Source: Bacillaceae bacterium Marseille-Q3522
Lineage (GTDB): Bacteria; Bacillota; Bacilli; Bacillales; Cytobacillaceae
DNA: 39,921 nucleotides
Assembly: GCA_017898095.1 (NCBI GenBank)
Contig: JAGKQJ010000017.1
Span: forward strand, 1 to 39,921
Reading direction: 5' to 3'
This document shows positions 27,969 to 36,014 of this stretch, one piece after another. The notes beneath the pieces are model-generated. The model was not told the origin of the DNA. It saw only the letters and a program-made list of their open reading frames with translations, and made no database searches. Made by a program: the position numbers and the translations under genes. Position 1 is the first letter of the stretch, and each line of letters opens with the position of its first letter.

Positions 27969-28010
27969 AGCTAAAAAAGATGCCCCAAAAACCGAGGCAT
28001 CCTTTTAGCT
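27969..28010. terminator. Bidirectional terminator between yczE-like gene and mupG
   Basis: AGCTAAAAAAGATGCC (27969-27984) pairs with GGCATCCTTTTAGCT (27996-28010), a 15-bp stem with one bulge. The right arm includes the mupG stop codon. Confidence 0.85.
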
Positions 28011-29015
28011 GATTAATTGAACTTTATCATTTGGCTGTAATAGTGTTAATAATGGTATATCCTCTTCTGTGACTTGTCCGATCACGTTCACCCGCTGATC
28101 CGCAGGTAAATCGTTTAACGTAATTTGTATTTCCCCTCTGTAGCGCCCATACAAATCATTGTCCGTCGTAATTGTACCTTTTGGACGCGCAGATGTTTTT
28201 GCGGGAGGAACACTTACCGAACTTCTTGTGTGCATAAACCGCAGCACATCGCGGGAAAAGTCCGGACGCAATTGATACAACTCTTCCTTTATAACGGTGC
28301 TGTTGATGCGGAGCGGAACAATCCGCTCCTTTTCATAATGGAGCAAATTTTCCAATAAACCTGCACCCGGGTCCGGATCGCCGATATATACGGCATCGAT
28401 TCCGTAACGGAAAAGGTCCAGAGCACCTTGAAACGGATCTGCCTTCCGGTGTTTTTCCAATGTCGGCAGTCCGGCAAAAATTGGCCCTCTTTTTTCCCCT
28501 CTCCCCGGAACATAAGCGTAAATAGGAATATTCAATTGTTTAAATAATTGATTTTGCCGCTGAAAAAAGCTCTCACCCAGCCCCGTTTCCGGACGCGGAT
28601 AAAAATTATGCCAGGCAATCAGTTGTTTCGGATCGAGCCCTTTTTCCAGAAGAAGCTCGATATCTTTTTCAAACAAAATACTGGCATTTACTGCAATTTT
28701 AAACGACTTCGACAGACTTACGATTTCTTCACTTGCAAAAAAATCATCTAAACGCAAGCCGGTCACTCCGAAAGCACGCAAGTCTTCAAACTTCGTAATT
28801 CCCAAATGTGCCGGGGTACGGTACGACACATCCGCATATACATCTATTCCACTGTTTGCGGCAATTTGCAACAGCATTTTTGCCCGCTCTGCTAAAGCGC
28901 CGGATTCCTCCGGAATATGCAAAGACGTAAATGCCTGTGTGACTCCTTTTTCCCCGGCCACTTTTAATCGCTCTTCCGCAAGGGGATCATTTAAATAAAA
29001 AGAAATTCCGATCAA
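28005..29015 (-). CDS. mupG: 6-phospho-N-acetylmuramidase MupG (DUF871)
   Basis: A 336-aa DUF871 protein. The S. aureus member, MupG, cleaves MurNAc-6P-GlcNAc, the product of MurP uptake, into MurNAc-6P and GlcNAc in the cytoplasm. TIM-barrel N-terminal two-thirds: MIGISFYLNDPLAEERLKVA, QAFTSLHIPEE, DVYADVSYRTPAHLGI, LIAWHNFYPRPETGLGESFF, and IDAVYIGDPD. The C-terminal cyclophilin-like part has RYRGEIQITLNDLPADQRVN. The ATG overlaps the murP stop (ATGA), which ties its substrate directly to that transporter. Ends in a strong terminator. Confidence 0.93.
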   Translation of the reverse strand: MIGISFYLNDPLAEERLKVAGEKGVTQAFTSLHIPEESGALAERAKMLLQIAANSGIDVYADVSYRTPAHLGITKFEDLRAFGVTGLRLDDFFASEEIVSLSKSFKIAVNASILFEKDIELLLEKGLDPKQLIAWHNFYPRPETGLGESFFQRQNQLFKQLNIPIYAYVPGRGEKRGPIFAGLPTLEKHRKADPFQGALDLFRYGIDAVYIGDPDPGAGLLENLLHYEKERIVPLRINSTVIKEELYQLRPDFSRDVLRFMHTRSSVSVPPAKTSARPKGTITTDNDLYGRYRGEIQITLNDLPADQRVNVIGQVTEEDIPLLTLLQPNDKVQLIS

Positions 29016-30373
29016 TCATATTCACCAGCCATGTCATCGTTAAATCCAAATAAGTAAGTGAAAATAAATCCGGCAATATAAGAAATAACAAGCCCAATTA
29101 AATAAAGAACAACTTCCCCGGTATTGACAAGAAATGCAAGCGGCAAACCGGAAACTCCAATGGCAATCGTTGCCACGTTAAATGCTGCTTGAAAAGCGCC
29201 GCCAACTCCTGCTCCTAAGCATGCTGTAATAAACGGACGTCCCAGCGGCAAAGTGACCCCGAAAATAAGCGGTTCGCCAATTCCAAGCAATCCGGATGGA
29301 AGCCCGCCGCCAATCGCTCTTTTTAATCTTGTTTTCTTCGTTTTCAAGTAGATGGCAAATGCAGCACCTACCTGGCCGGCTCCGCCCATTGCTAGGATTG
29401 GCAGAAGCGGATCGTCGCCAATCGAGTTAATTAATTCAAGATGAACCGGAGTAAGACCTTGGTGCAAGCCGGTAACAACTAACGGAAGGAAGGTTGCGCC
29501 AAGCACAAATCCGGCAACGACGCCGCCAACATCTAAAACAGCAAGCAGCCCTTGTGTAATCCCATCGGAAATTAAACCGCCAATCGGCATAAAGACAAGA
29601 TACGTGACGATCCCGGTTACTAATAGGGCGACTGTCGGTGTCACAATGATATCCAGAGACTGCGGAACATAACGGCGTACCCGTTTTTCCACTAATGCAA
29701 TAAATATACCTGCTAACAGCACTCCTATAAGTCCACCGCGTCCGGGAACAAGCGCATTGCCAAACAGGGTAATATTTGCAACAGCAGGGTTAATAATTAA
29801 GATTGCTGCTAATGCACCAAGTGCCGGTGACCCGCCGAACTCTTTCGCAGAATTCATTCCTACCAAAATTCCCAGATAAGCAAACAAGCCCCCGCCAATA
29901 GCGATTAAAATCGTTGCCAATTGTGAATCTGCCGCAAGCCAACCCGCCTGCACAACTGCCCTTGTAATCCCAGTTATGAGTCCGGATGCGACAAGCGCAG
30001 GAATCAATGGGATGAAAATACTTGAAATTTTTCGTAAAAATAACTTAAACGGCGTAGCATTTTTCTTTTTGATTTCCGCTTTTTTATCCGCTGCTTTTGC
30101 TTTCAAATCAAGTTTCCCGGTCTTATGAATCAAGGCGCCGAATTCATCTGCGACCTTATTTACCTTTCCTGGACCGAGAATAACCTGGATAGTTTCTTCT
30201 TCTACTACACCGATGACGCCTTCCACTTTTTTCAGTTCATCTTTGTTGACGATCGAATCATCAATTGGTGTAATGCGCAATCTTGTCATACAATACGTAA
30301 AGCTTTCCACATTTTCCTCTCCGCCAACATATTGCAAGATTTTTTCTGCAAGAATTTTATCTTCTCCTGCCAT
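29012..30373 (-). CDS. murP: PTS EIIBC, N-acetylmuramic acid type (MurP)
   Basis: Membrane transporter that imports and phosphorylates MurNAc or MurNAc-GlcNAc. 453 aa. EIIB at residues 1-85 with the phosphocysteine Cys28 in SFTYCMTRLRI and GVIGVVEEETIQVILGPGKV; a charged linker of about 25 residues; then EIIC with about ten membrane segments and the signature LLGIGEPLIFGVTLPLGRP. No EIIA domain, so it must borrow one, as known for MurP. AAGGGGGAAG precedes the ATG. murR is 113 nt upstream and mupG overlaps downstream. A perfect dyad (30447-30465) precedes it. Confidence 0.95.
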   Translation of the reverse strand: MAGEDKILAEKILQYVGGEENVESFTYCMTRLRITPIDDSIVNKDELKKVEGVIGVVEEETIQVILGPGKVNKVADEFGALIHKTGKLDLKAKAADKKAEIKKKNATPFKLFLRKISSIFIPLIPALVASGLITGITRAVVQAGWLAADSQLATILIAIGGGLFAYLGILVGMNSAKEFGGSPALGALAAILIINPAVANITLFGNALVPGRGGLIGVLLAGIFIALVEKRVRRYVPQSLDIIVTPTVALLVTGIVTYLVFMPIGGLISDGITQGLLAVLDVGGVVAGFVLGATFLPLVVTGLHQGLTPVHLELINSIGDDPLLPILAMGGAGQVGAAFAIYLKTKKTRLKRAIGGGLPSGLLGIGEPLIFGVTLPLGRPFITACLGAGVGGAFQAAFNVATIAIGVSGLPLAFLVNTGEVVLYLIGLVISYIAGFIFTYLFGFNDDMAGEYD

Positions 30374-30446
30374 TTTGGTCTTCCCCCTTTTTCTCTCCGT
30401 TTAATAAAATAATAAAATAAATAATTCCTCAGCCAAATCTCAATTC

Positions 30447-30465
30447 TGAAAATTGCGAATTTTCA
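30447..30465. promoter_or_regulatory. Candidate MurR operator before murP
   Basis: TGAAAATT-GCG-AATTTTCA, a perfect 8-3-8 inverted repeat, 74 nt before murP and just upstream of a possible TTGAGA-N17/18-TATTTT promoter. A similar AAAATTGTCGCAAATTT lies upstream of murQ near 32486-32502. RpiR-type regulators bind such AT-rich dyads. Confidence 0.5.
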
Positions 30466-30486
30466 TTATTAAAAACCATCACCCCC

Positions 30487-31347
30487 TCAAAGTTTTTCTT
30501 TCTTTTTGATAAAAGCAATTGCTTCCCTTGTCTTGTCAATATAATTTACTGTTTCCTCATACTGCTTCGTCGCAAGTGTCAGAAAAAGAATATCAATTAA
30601 ATAAAGCTGTGCCAGCCTCGAAGAAGTGGCGCCGCTGCGAAATGCCGCCTCCTTGGAGACAGAGGTAAAAAGTCTAATATCGCCAAGCGAAGCAACCGAA
30701 GATTGGCCATATTGGGTAAAGCTGATTGTTTTGACTCCTTTTGCTTTTGCGAGGGACATTATTTTAATTACCTCTGGCGTTTCCCCGGAATAAGAAATTC
30801 CGAAAACAAGATCATCCTTTTCCGCATTTGCAATCAAGGTTGCGACAAGGTGAACGTCAATAAAGGCAGTTGCACTTTTATGAATGCGGAGCAATTTTTG
30901 CTGCATATCACTGGCAATAATATACGAAGCGCCAATACCGAAAAAATGAATATTATTTGCTGATAGGAGCGCGTTAACAGCCTTTTCTAATTCCTCATAA
31001 TTAATCATTTTCTCGGTATCTCGGATACTTTGAATACTGTTGCTCGTCGTCTTTTTGACAATCGAATAGATCGATTCACCTGCTTCAATATCGCGATAGC
31101 CCTGCTCTGCCGAATTAGCCAGATCACCGGCAATTCGTACTTTCAGATCCTGAAAGCCATTTAGCCCCAGCGACTTGCAAAGCCTGATTACAGCGGCACT
31201 GCTTGTATCCGCAAGTTTACTTAATTCACTTACCGTACCGGTGACCGCCGCATGAGGATGCAAAAGAATATACTCCGCTATTTTTCGCTCTGAAGCAGGC
31301 AACTTGCTAACTAAATTTTCGATCATTTTTATCCCGCCGCCAGGCAT
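30487..31347 (-). CDS. murR: RpiR-family regulator MurR
   Basis: A 286-aa regulator. N-terminal RpiR helix-turn-helix (about residues 1-77): LVSKLPASERKIAEYILLHP, AAVIRLCKSLGLNGFQDLKV. C-terminal SIS domain (about 110-270): NNIHFFGIGASYIIASDMQQ and DLVFGISYSGETPEVIKIMS, the sugar-phosphate binding part. The N-terminus MPGGGIKMIENLVSKLPASE parallels B. subtilis MurR, so I start at ATG 31347 with GGAAGG just upstream, not at 31383. MurR proteins respond to MurNAc-6P. Located between murQ and murP. Confidence 0.92.
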   Translation of the reverse strand: MPGGGIKMIENLVSKLPASERKIAEYILLHPHAAVTGTVSELSKLADTSSAAVIRLCKSLGLNGFQDLKVRIAGDLANSAEQGYRDIEAGESIYSIVKKTTSNSIQSIRDTEKMINYEELEKAVNALLSANNIHFFGIGASYIIASDMQQKLLRIHKSATAFIDVHLVATLIANAEKDDLVFGISYSGETPEVIKIMSLAKAKGVKTISFTQYGQSSVASLGDIRLFTSVSKEAAFRSGATSSRLAQLYLIDILFLTLATKQYEETVNYIDKTREAIAFIKKKEKL

Positions 31348-31526
31348 ATCTTTCCTTCCCTTCTTGATTCCGTTTATGATCACTTTTGATTCTAAAGGGG
31401 AACTCTTCCAACTCTATGTGAAGCTCAGGTTGGTTTCTTTATCATATGAATAACCGATTCCAATACTCCAGCTTGCTAAATATGTTCCATTTTGTTGTCT
31501 ATCATCCACGTCAAAATGAAAAAAAC

Positions 31527-32441
31527 TCACTGAAGATTTTTTTCAAAGTCAATTGCTTTTCGCACATATCCGTCTGCTTTTTCCAACAATCGGATTGCCT
31601 CTGCTTTTCCCACTTGCGCTTTTAACATAATGATTGCCGTTTTCACTTGCTGATCCGCCTTTTCCAATGTATCCTTTGCTTCTTCGTAGCCTGTACCGGT
31701 TACGTTGCAAATAATGCGAATCGCCCTTTCCTTTAATTTATAATTGCTGACATGAACATCTACCATTAAATTGTTGTACGCTTTTCCAAGTAAAATCATT
31801 GAGGAAGTCGATAACATATTTAAGATCATTTTTTGCGCCGTCGCTGCTTTCAGCCTTGTCGAGCCTGTTAACACTTCCGGGCCGACGATTACTTCAATGC
31901 GGTGCTCCGCTTCCCGGCTAATAAGGGCATTTTCGTTACAGGATAGTGACACTGTTTTTGCCCCGATGCTTCTTGCATAGCGAAGAGCACCGATCACATA
32001 TGGCGTTCTCCCGCTCGCGGCAATGCCGACAACCGTGTCTTGCGGAGAAAGCTTCAACTCTTTTAAATCTTGTTCCCCAAGTTCCGGGCGATCTTCCGCA
32101 CCTTCAACCGCTTTGACAAATGCATTTTTCCCGCCGGCTATCAGCCCTTGAACCATTTCCGGATCCGTGCTGAAGGTGGGCGGACATTCGACGGCATCCA
32201 GTACGCCGAGGCGGCCACTTGTTCCGGCTCCAACATAAATAAGCTTGCCGCCATTTTTAAAGGTATCGACAATATCGAGCACCGCTTTTTCTACCTCAGG
32301 AAGCACTTTTTGTACGGCTAATGCCACCTTCTGATCCTCTTCATTCATGATAGTTAAAATATCGCGCGGTTCAGCGGTATCAATATTCATTGTATTTTTA
32401 TTTTGTGTTTCCGTTGTTAATTTTTTTAAATCGCTCTCCAT
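31527..32441 (-). CDS. murQ: N-acetylmuramic acid 6-phosphate etherase
   Basis: Cleaves the lactyl ether of MurNAc-6P, giving GlcNAc-6P and D-lactate. 304 aa, standard for MurQ. A SIS-fold protein with LIYVGAGTSGRLGVLDAVEC, PPTFSTDPEMVQGLIAGG with the catalytic Glu just before it, and VVGIAASGRTPYVIGALRYA. The C-terminal UBA-like helices (YEEAKDTLEKADQQVKTAII) are present. AAGGAG precedes the ATG. Follows the HAD gene by 96 nt and precedes murR by about 180 nt. Confidence 0.97.
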   Translation of the reverse strand: MESDLKKLTTETQNKNTMNIDTAEPRDILTIMNEEDQKVALAVQKVLPEVEKAVLDIVDTFKNGGKLIYVGAGTSGRLGVLDAVECPPTFSTDPEMVQGLIAGGKNAFVKAVEGAEDRPELGEQDLKELKLSPQDTVVGIAASGRTPYVIGALRYARSIGAKTVSLSCNENALISREAEHRIEVIVGPEVLTGSTRLKAATAQKMILNMLSTSSMILLGKAYNNLMVDVHVSNYKLKERAIRIICNVTGTGYEEAKDTLEKADQQVKTAIIMLKAQVGKAEAIRLLEKADGYVRKAIDFEKNLQ

Positions 32442-32537
32442 CTTGGGGGCTCCTTCCGTTGCTTTTCTAAAGTTGCTATTCTACTAAAATTGTCGCAAAT
32501 TTCCTGTCGCATTTTCTGCCTGTAAAATCATCTTAAT

Positions 32538-33398
32538 TTATAGTAATAAATAGTTACGGATTGCCTTCGCCACTCCGTTCTTATCATTCGTATCGGTTAT
32601 TTCATCCGCTTCTTTTTTTACGATTTCCGGGGCATTTCCCATCGCAATTCCCAATCCCGCGGCTTTTAGCATTTGCATATCGTTCACATTGTCACCAATT
32701 GCTGCTATTTGGGAAAGGGGGATCTGCAATTGTTGGGAAAGTTTCTTTAGTGCAAACGCCTTTGTCACAGCTTTTGGCGATATTTCCAAGTTTTCAAAGT
32801 TCCAGCTGCTGCTTATTTCAAACTCATCTGATAGCATTGTAATTTTATTCATTAAATGAACGGGTGATTTACTTGATTGAAAAATAGCTATTTTTGAGAT
32901 GGAAGGGTTCATTTTTTTGAAATATTCCGCCCAATCATCTACCTGCAATACCCGGCACATGCTCCGGTAAGCCTCACATCGATCTGTCAATTTTCCGGAT
33001 GCTGCAAGGGAAAGAATATTATTTTCGATCCAGTGCCGGTTGATGTCATTTTCTTCTGAAAAAAGCAATTGATCCCCTTCATACAACTGGATGTAAGCAG
33101 CTTCCGTTTTGCATAATTCGGTGAGGGACAAGACTGCATCATTTGGAAAAAGAGATTGCGTAAGAATTTCTCCAGCTGCTGTTTGAATCACGGATCCATT
33201 GTAAGCAATGATTGGTTCATTTAAGCCGATATATTCGGAAACCCACCTTGTTGACAAAGGAGAGCGGCCGCTGCAAATAACCACCTTTCCTCCCTGCTCC
33301 CGAAAGGAGCGGATTGCCCTGATTGCTTGCGGATCTATTACTTTTTCAGTGTTCAGCAATGTTCCATCCAAATCAATTGCCAAAAGTTTGTACTTCAT
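32538..33398 (-). CDS. HAD superfamily hydrolase, Cof type
   Basis: A 286-aa Cof/YkrA-type sugar-phosphate phosphatase. Motif I LLAIDLDGTLLNTEKVIDP, motif II CSGRSP, motif III Lys in SPKAVTKAFALKKL, and motif IV IAAIGDNVNDMQMLKAAGLG. The large C2 cap lies between. I start at ATG 33398 (MKYKLLAIDL), the usual family N-terminus; ATG 33410 is also possible. First gene of the mur cluster, so it may dephosphorylate a salvage intermediate or protect against sugar-phosphate stress; the substrate cannot be read from sequence. Confidence 0.9.
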   Translation of the reverse strand: MKYKLLAIDLDGTLLNTEKVIDPQAIRAIRSFREQGGKVVICSGRSPLSTRWVSEYIGLNEPIIAYNGSVIQTAAGEILTQSLFPNDAVLSLTELCKTEAAYIQLYEGDQLLFSEENDINRHWIENNILSLAASGKLTDRCEAYRSMCRVLQVDDWAEYFKKMNPSISKIAIFQSSKSPVHLMNKITMLSDEFEISSSWNFENLEISPKAVTKAFALKKLSQQLQIPLSQIAAIGDNVNDMQMLKAAGLGIAMGNAPEIVKKEADEITDTNDKNGVAKAIRNYLLL

Positions 33399-33509
33399 TC
33401 TTATACCCATTCCTTTCGCTCAAGGCATTTTCAGGGTTTAACTTATCCGTTGGTTGATCGTGTCCTATTAAAATAATATTTTAAAAAATATATGTCTATT
33501 TTTGAAATA

Positions 33510-33537
33510 ATATTACACTATCAAATTTTAATGTCAA
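33510..33537 (-). promoter_or_regulatory. Putative promoter of the HAD-mur operon
   Basis: Minus strand TTGACA (33532-33537), 16-nt spacer, TAATAT (33510-33515). It is followed by AT-rich dyads such as TATTTCAAAAATA (33495-33507) that might bind MurR, and preceded by a perfect hairpin GTCAGA-TTA-TCTGAC (33545-33559). Confidence 0.55.
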
Positions 33538-33570
33538 TCTTACAGTCAGATTATCTGACAATAAATTATT

Positions 33571-33624
33571 AAAAAAGCGCCTTCTCCCTTGTTTTCCTTG
33601 AAAAACTCGGAAGCAGACGCTTTT
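33571..33624 (-). terminator. Terminator of the ABC transporter cluster
   Basis: On the minus strand AAAGCGTCTGCTTCC pairs with GGGAGAAGGCGCTTT with a few wobble pairs, followed by a run of six T. A second small stem GTTTTTC/GGAAAAC forms in the loop. Confidence 0.8.
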
Positions 33625-33649
33625 ATTGATTGGTTATAAAACGATACAT

Positions 33650-34453
33650 TCATTGTTCCTTGTGTTCCTCTTGATACTGGATAAAATCTTTTTTGCTCAC
33701 AGTGATATAAATGAACATACATAACAAAATCACTATTCCCAGGAGATAGAATGAATTCCCGATAAAATAAGCAACACTTTCCCAATTGCTTACGTGAATA
33801 TCCGTTTGGTGAATGAAAAATGAAAACCCCAAAAAAGAGTACATGGCACCATCCAAAATAACAAACAGCTCGACCACAAAAAAAACAATAAAATACCTGG
33901 GAATAAGTAAATATAGCAGTGCAGTGAATAACCCGAGAAACAGAAATGAAAAAAATTCTGTGACTGTATAACGGAGAATCATATAGCCGGTATGAAACAG
34001 GGATAAATCAATTTTCTCTTTATAGAGTCGATAAGGCAGTCCTTCTTTTGTCGGCCACGGATTATCTAAGGAGCCGCTCTTTATCCAGCCGAAAAAAAAG
34101 CCAATTGAAAAAACGACCAGTAAAAATACAAGAACAGTGATAAAAATACTCCCTATCATGACCGCAACAAAGCGGCGGCGCTCCTGAAAGCGGAAGATAC
34201 GAAGGGAATCGGTCATTGGCGGAACCACGACTGAAAGAACAACTAAAAAAAGCGGAAATAACAAAAAAGAAAGCGTTGATGTCGAGAACCAATAGTTCAT
34301 AATATCGGGGATCGAAATGAAACTTTCGAGTAACCCGTCCACGTCTATCATCGCAGTCACACCAAAAAGGAGCAGAACGAGGCAAAGCCATAATCTCCAC
34401 TGCGATTTTTTACAATCCTGAAATAATAACCTCATATAATTCATTAGATACAC
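33650..34453 (-). CDS. ABC-2 type membrane permease (duplicate copy)
   Basis: A 267-aa polytopic protein with six to seven membrane segments. It is a clear paralogue of the protein at 37521-38321: shared stretches include MNYMRLLFQDCKKSQWRLWL versus LNYVKLIFLDWKKAQWKIWL, DNPWPTKEGLPYRL versus DNPWATKEGKPYKL, and SGYMILRYTVTxFFxFLF. The start is GTG with the same GGAGTGAAAAAA leader as the paralogue. Upstream about 50 nt still resemble the 3' end of the 38308-39108 permease gene, showing that a segment was copied. It is the last gene of the cluster, after two anchored proteins, and may form an alternative complex with the single ATPase. Confidence 0.85.
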   Translation of the reverse strand: MYLMNYMRLLFQDCKKSQWRLWLCLVLLLFGVTAMIDVDGLLESFISIPDIMNYWFSTSTLSFLLFPLFLVVLSVVVPPMTDSLRIFRFQERRRFVAVMIGSIFITVLVFLLVVFSIGFFFGWIKSGSLDNPWPTKEGLPYRLYKEKIDLSLFHTGYMILRYTVTEFFSFLFLGLFTALLYLLIPRYFIVFFVVELFVILDGAMYSFLGFSFFIHQTDIHVSNWESVAYFIGNSFYLLGIVILLCMFIYITVSKKDFIQYQEEHKEQ

Positions 34454-34590
34454 ATTTTTTCACTCCCGTTACTAAAAACAAGTGTACCGGTATTTTCTTT
34501 GCTTCTTTTCGCTGATAGCCTCCTCTCCAAAATAAGACTGATATCTCTCAATAACGTTATATATAAATACCGGTACCATAATGCTTGGAA
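34454..34590. other. Spacer with remnant of a duplicated permease gene
   Basis: On the minus strand GGTACACTTGTTTTTAGTAA then GGGAGTGAAAAAATGTG aligns with AGCACACTCTTTTATATAAT then AGGAGTGAAAAAACGTG at the 3' end of the 38308-39108 gene. Flanking inverted repeats GTACCGGTATTT (34484-34495) and AAATACCGGTAC (34565-34576) bound a 69-nt loop. Confidence 0.55.
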
Positions 34591-35457
34591 TTACTTTTTA
34601 TCTTTATTTATTTCAATCGGATCCAGTTTTTGATAGGAGGTGAGATCCTTGGTAAACGTATCTGCCGCTAATCCTTTATCAATATTGATGCTTTGCGTAG
34701 TAATGGAATACTTCACTTCATTATTGGCATCAAAGCTGCGAAAATCGAGAGTGATTCCGGTATTTTTCTCCACAACCATTTCGAAGTTCCCGCTTAAACT
34801 TTCTGACTTCCCTTCTTGTATAACACCTGTCAGTTTATAAGCGGGCAAATCCAAAAAGGTCACTTCTTCCATTTGCCAATCCTCAAAGTTTGTTAAAAAT
34901 ACAATAAATTCAGAATCAACAACGAATCCTGCATACCCCGTAAATTCAGTGTCTAATCGCACTTTCCCAGAATTTATTCTTTCCGAAGCACGGTATTTTG
35001 CAAGTTCAGGGTCTTTAGGAAGGGGTTCCCATGCGAATTCTCGGTAAGTATGTGACTGTTCATCAAAGACAAGTTTTTTCTGTTCAGTTCCTAAAAAAAT
35101 GGTAGTTGAAGTTGCGGTATTATTTGTCAAAACGGTGCCAATTCCATTTTTATTTTCTGTATCGACTGCATATTTAAAACCTGTTACTTGATTCATTTCT
35201 CTGTTATATATTTCAAATTCTCCGGCAACGTCATGAAAATAGTCAACAGAATCGAGCATTTTAAGAAGCAATGCTTCCTTTTCCGGGTGTTCAATGCTTT
35301 GTTGCTTTTGTTCCTTGACTTCTTCTTTGTACTCCTGCACTCCGCTGTCCTGGAAAGCATCCGGTTTAAATCTGTCCAAATAACCTAATTCTAAAAAAAT
35401 ATAAGCGATAATGACAAAAGCTATGACACCTGAAATGACTAGCTGTTTCCCTTTCAT
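34591..35457 (-). CDS. Membrane-anchored extracytoplasmic protein
   Basis: A 288-aa protein with one N-terminal signal-anchor (KQLVISGVIAFVIIAYIFLE, about residues 4-23), no lipobox Cys, then a charged helical linker (QEYKEEVKEQKQQSIEHPEK) and a beta-rich outer domain of about 200 residues. Features such as GKVRLDTEFTGYAGFVVDSE, WQMEEVTFLDLPAYKLTGV and VVEKNTGITLDFRSF suggest a LolA/RseB-like fold, as in anti-sigma partners and lipoprotein-binding proteins, but this is a fold impression only. GGAGGAG precedes the ATG. It lies 38 nt after the other anchored protein. Confidence 0.8.
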   Translation of the reverse strand: MKGKQLVISGVIAFVIIAYIFLELGYLDRFKPDAFQDSGVQEYKEEVKEQKQQSIEHPEKEALLLKMLDSVDYFHDVAGEFEIYNREMNQVTGFKYAVDTENKNGIGTVLTNNTATSTTIFLGTEQKKLVFDEQSHTYREFAWEPLPKDPELAKYRASERINSGKVRLDTEFTGYAGFVVDSEFIVFLTNFEDWQMEEVTFLDLPAYKLTGVIQEGKSESLSGNFEMVVEKNTGITLDFRSFDANNEVKYSITTQSINIDKGLAADTFTKDLTSYQKLDPIEINKDKK

Positions 35458-35495
35458 ATTTTAAACACTCCTCCGGCCATTTTAACCTCACTTTG

Positions 35496-36014
35496 CTAGT
35501 AATTTAACGACAGCTTATGCTTAATCATCGAATTCTCAGTAGCTTCCAAGAGATAAAGATCGGCGTTTGTATCTGTGGTTACACCCCATTCTTTTTGCAT
35601 CGTAAAGACTAACACCAACTCTTCGGTGGTGCCGGGTAAAATACTGTCTCTCGATCTTTCCCGATTCGCCGGATGCTCTATAAATAGTTCAAAGTTTAAC
35701 ATGTTGTTAATTTTATTACTGCGAAGATGAAAACGGTCATACGGGACATTTTTTGTTTCTGAGCTATCATTTTTTACTGTCAGCGGCACCTCATAATAAA
35801 TCCATTCCTGTTCCTCTTTTACAGACGGCTCTCCATATGTTAAAGTAAGTCCATCTCGTGTAAATCCCTGTCCGGAATGTTGCGTTTTTTCTATGACGGC
35901 GTAATTTTGATAGGGTTCGTTTACTTGGTTATAGCGGTATACACTAAAAGAAATGAACAAAATAATAAAAATAAGTGTCGGGATCAGCCACTTTCCTTTA
36001 TTAGACAACCTCAT
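35496..36014 (-). CDS. Membrane-anchored Ig-like (DUF4352-like) protein
   Basis: A 172-aa protein: signal-anchor at about residues 8-26 (KWLIPTLIFIILFISFSVYR), then a beta domain with the pattern of DUF4352/DUF5067 extracellular proteins (DGLTLTYGEPSVKE; IYYEVPLTVKNDSSETKNV; PGTTEELVLVFTM). Function unknown. The ATG at 36014 lies inside the end of the ATPase gene; its GAGGTG ribosome site is created by a 15-nt duplication there. The tight overlap links it to the transporter. Confidence 0.78.
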   Translation of the reverse strand: MRLSNKGKWLIPTLIFIILFISFSVYRYNQVNEPYQNYAVIEKTQHSGQGFTRDGLTLTYGEPSVKEEQEWIYYEVPLTVKNDSSETKNVPYDRFHLRSNKINNMLNFELFIEHPANRERSRDSILPGTTEELVLVFTMQKEWGVTTDTNADLYLLEATENSMIKHKLSLNY

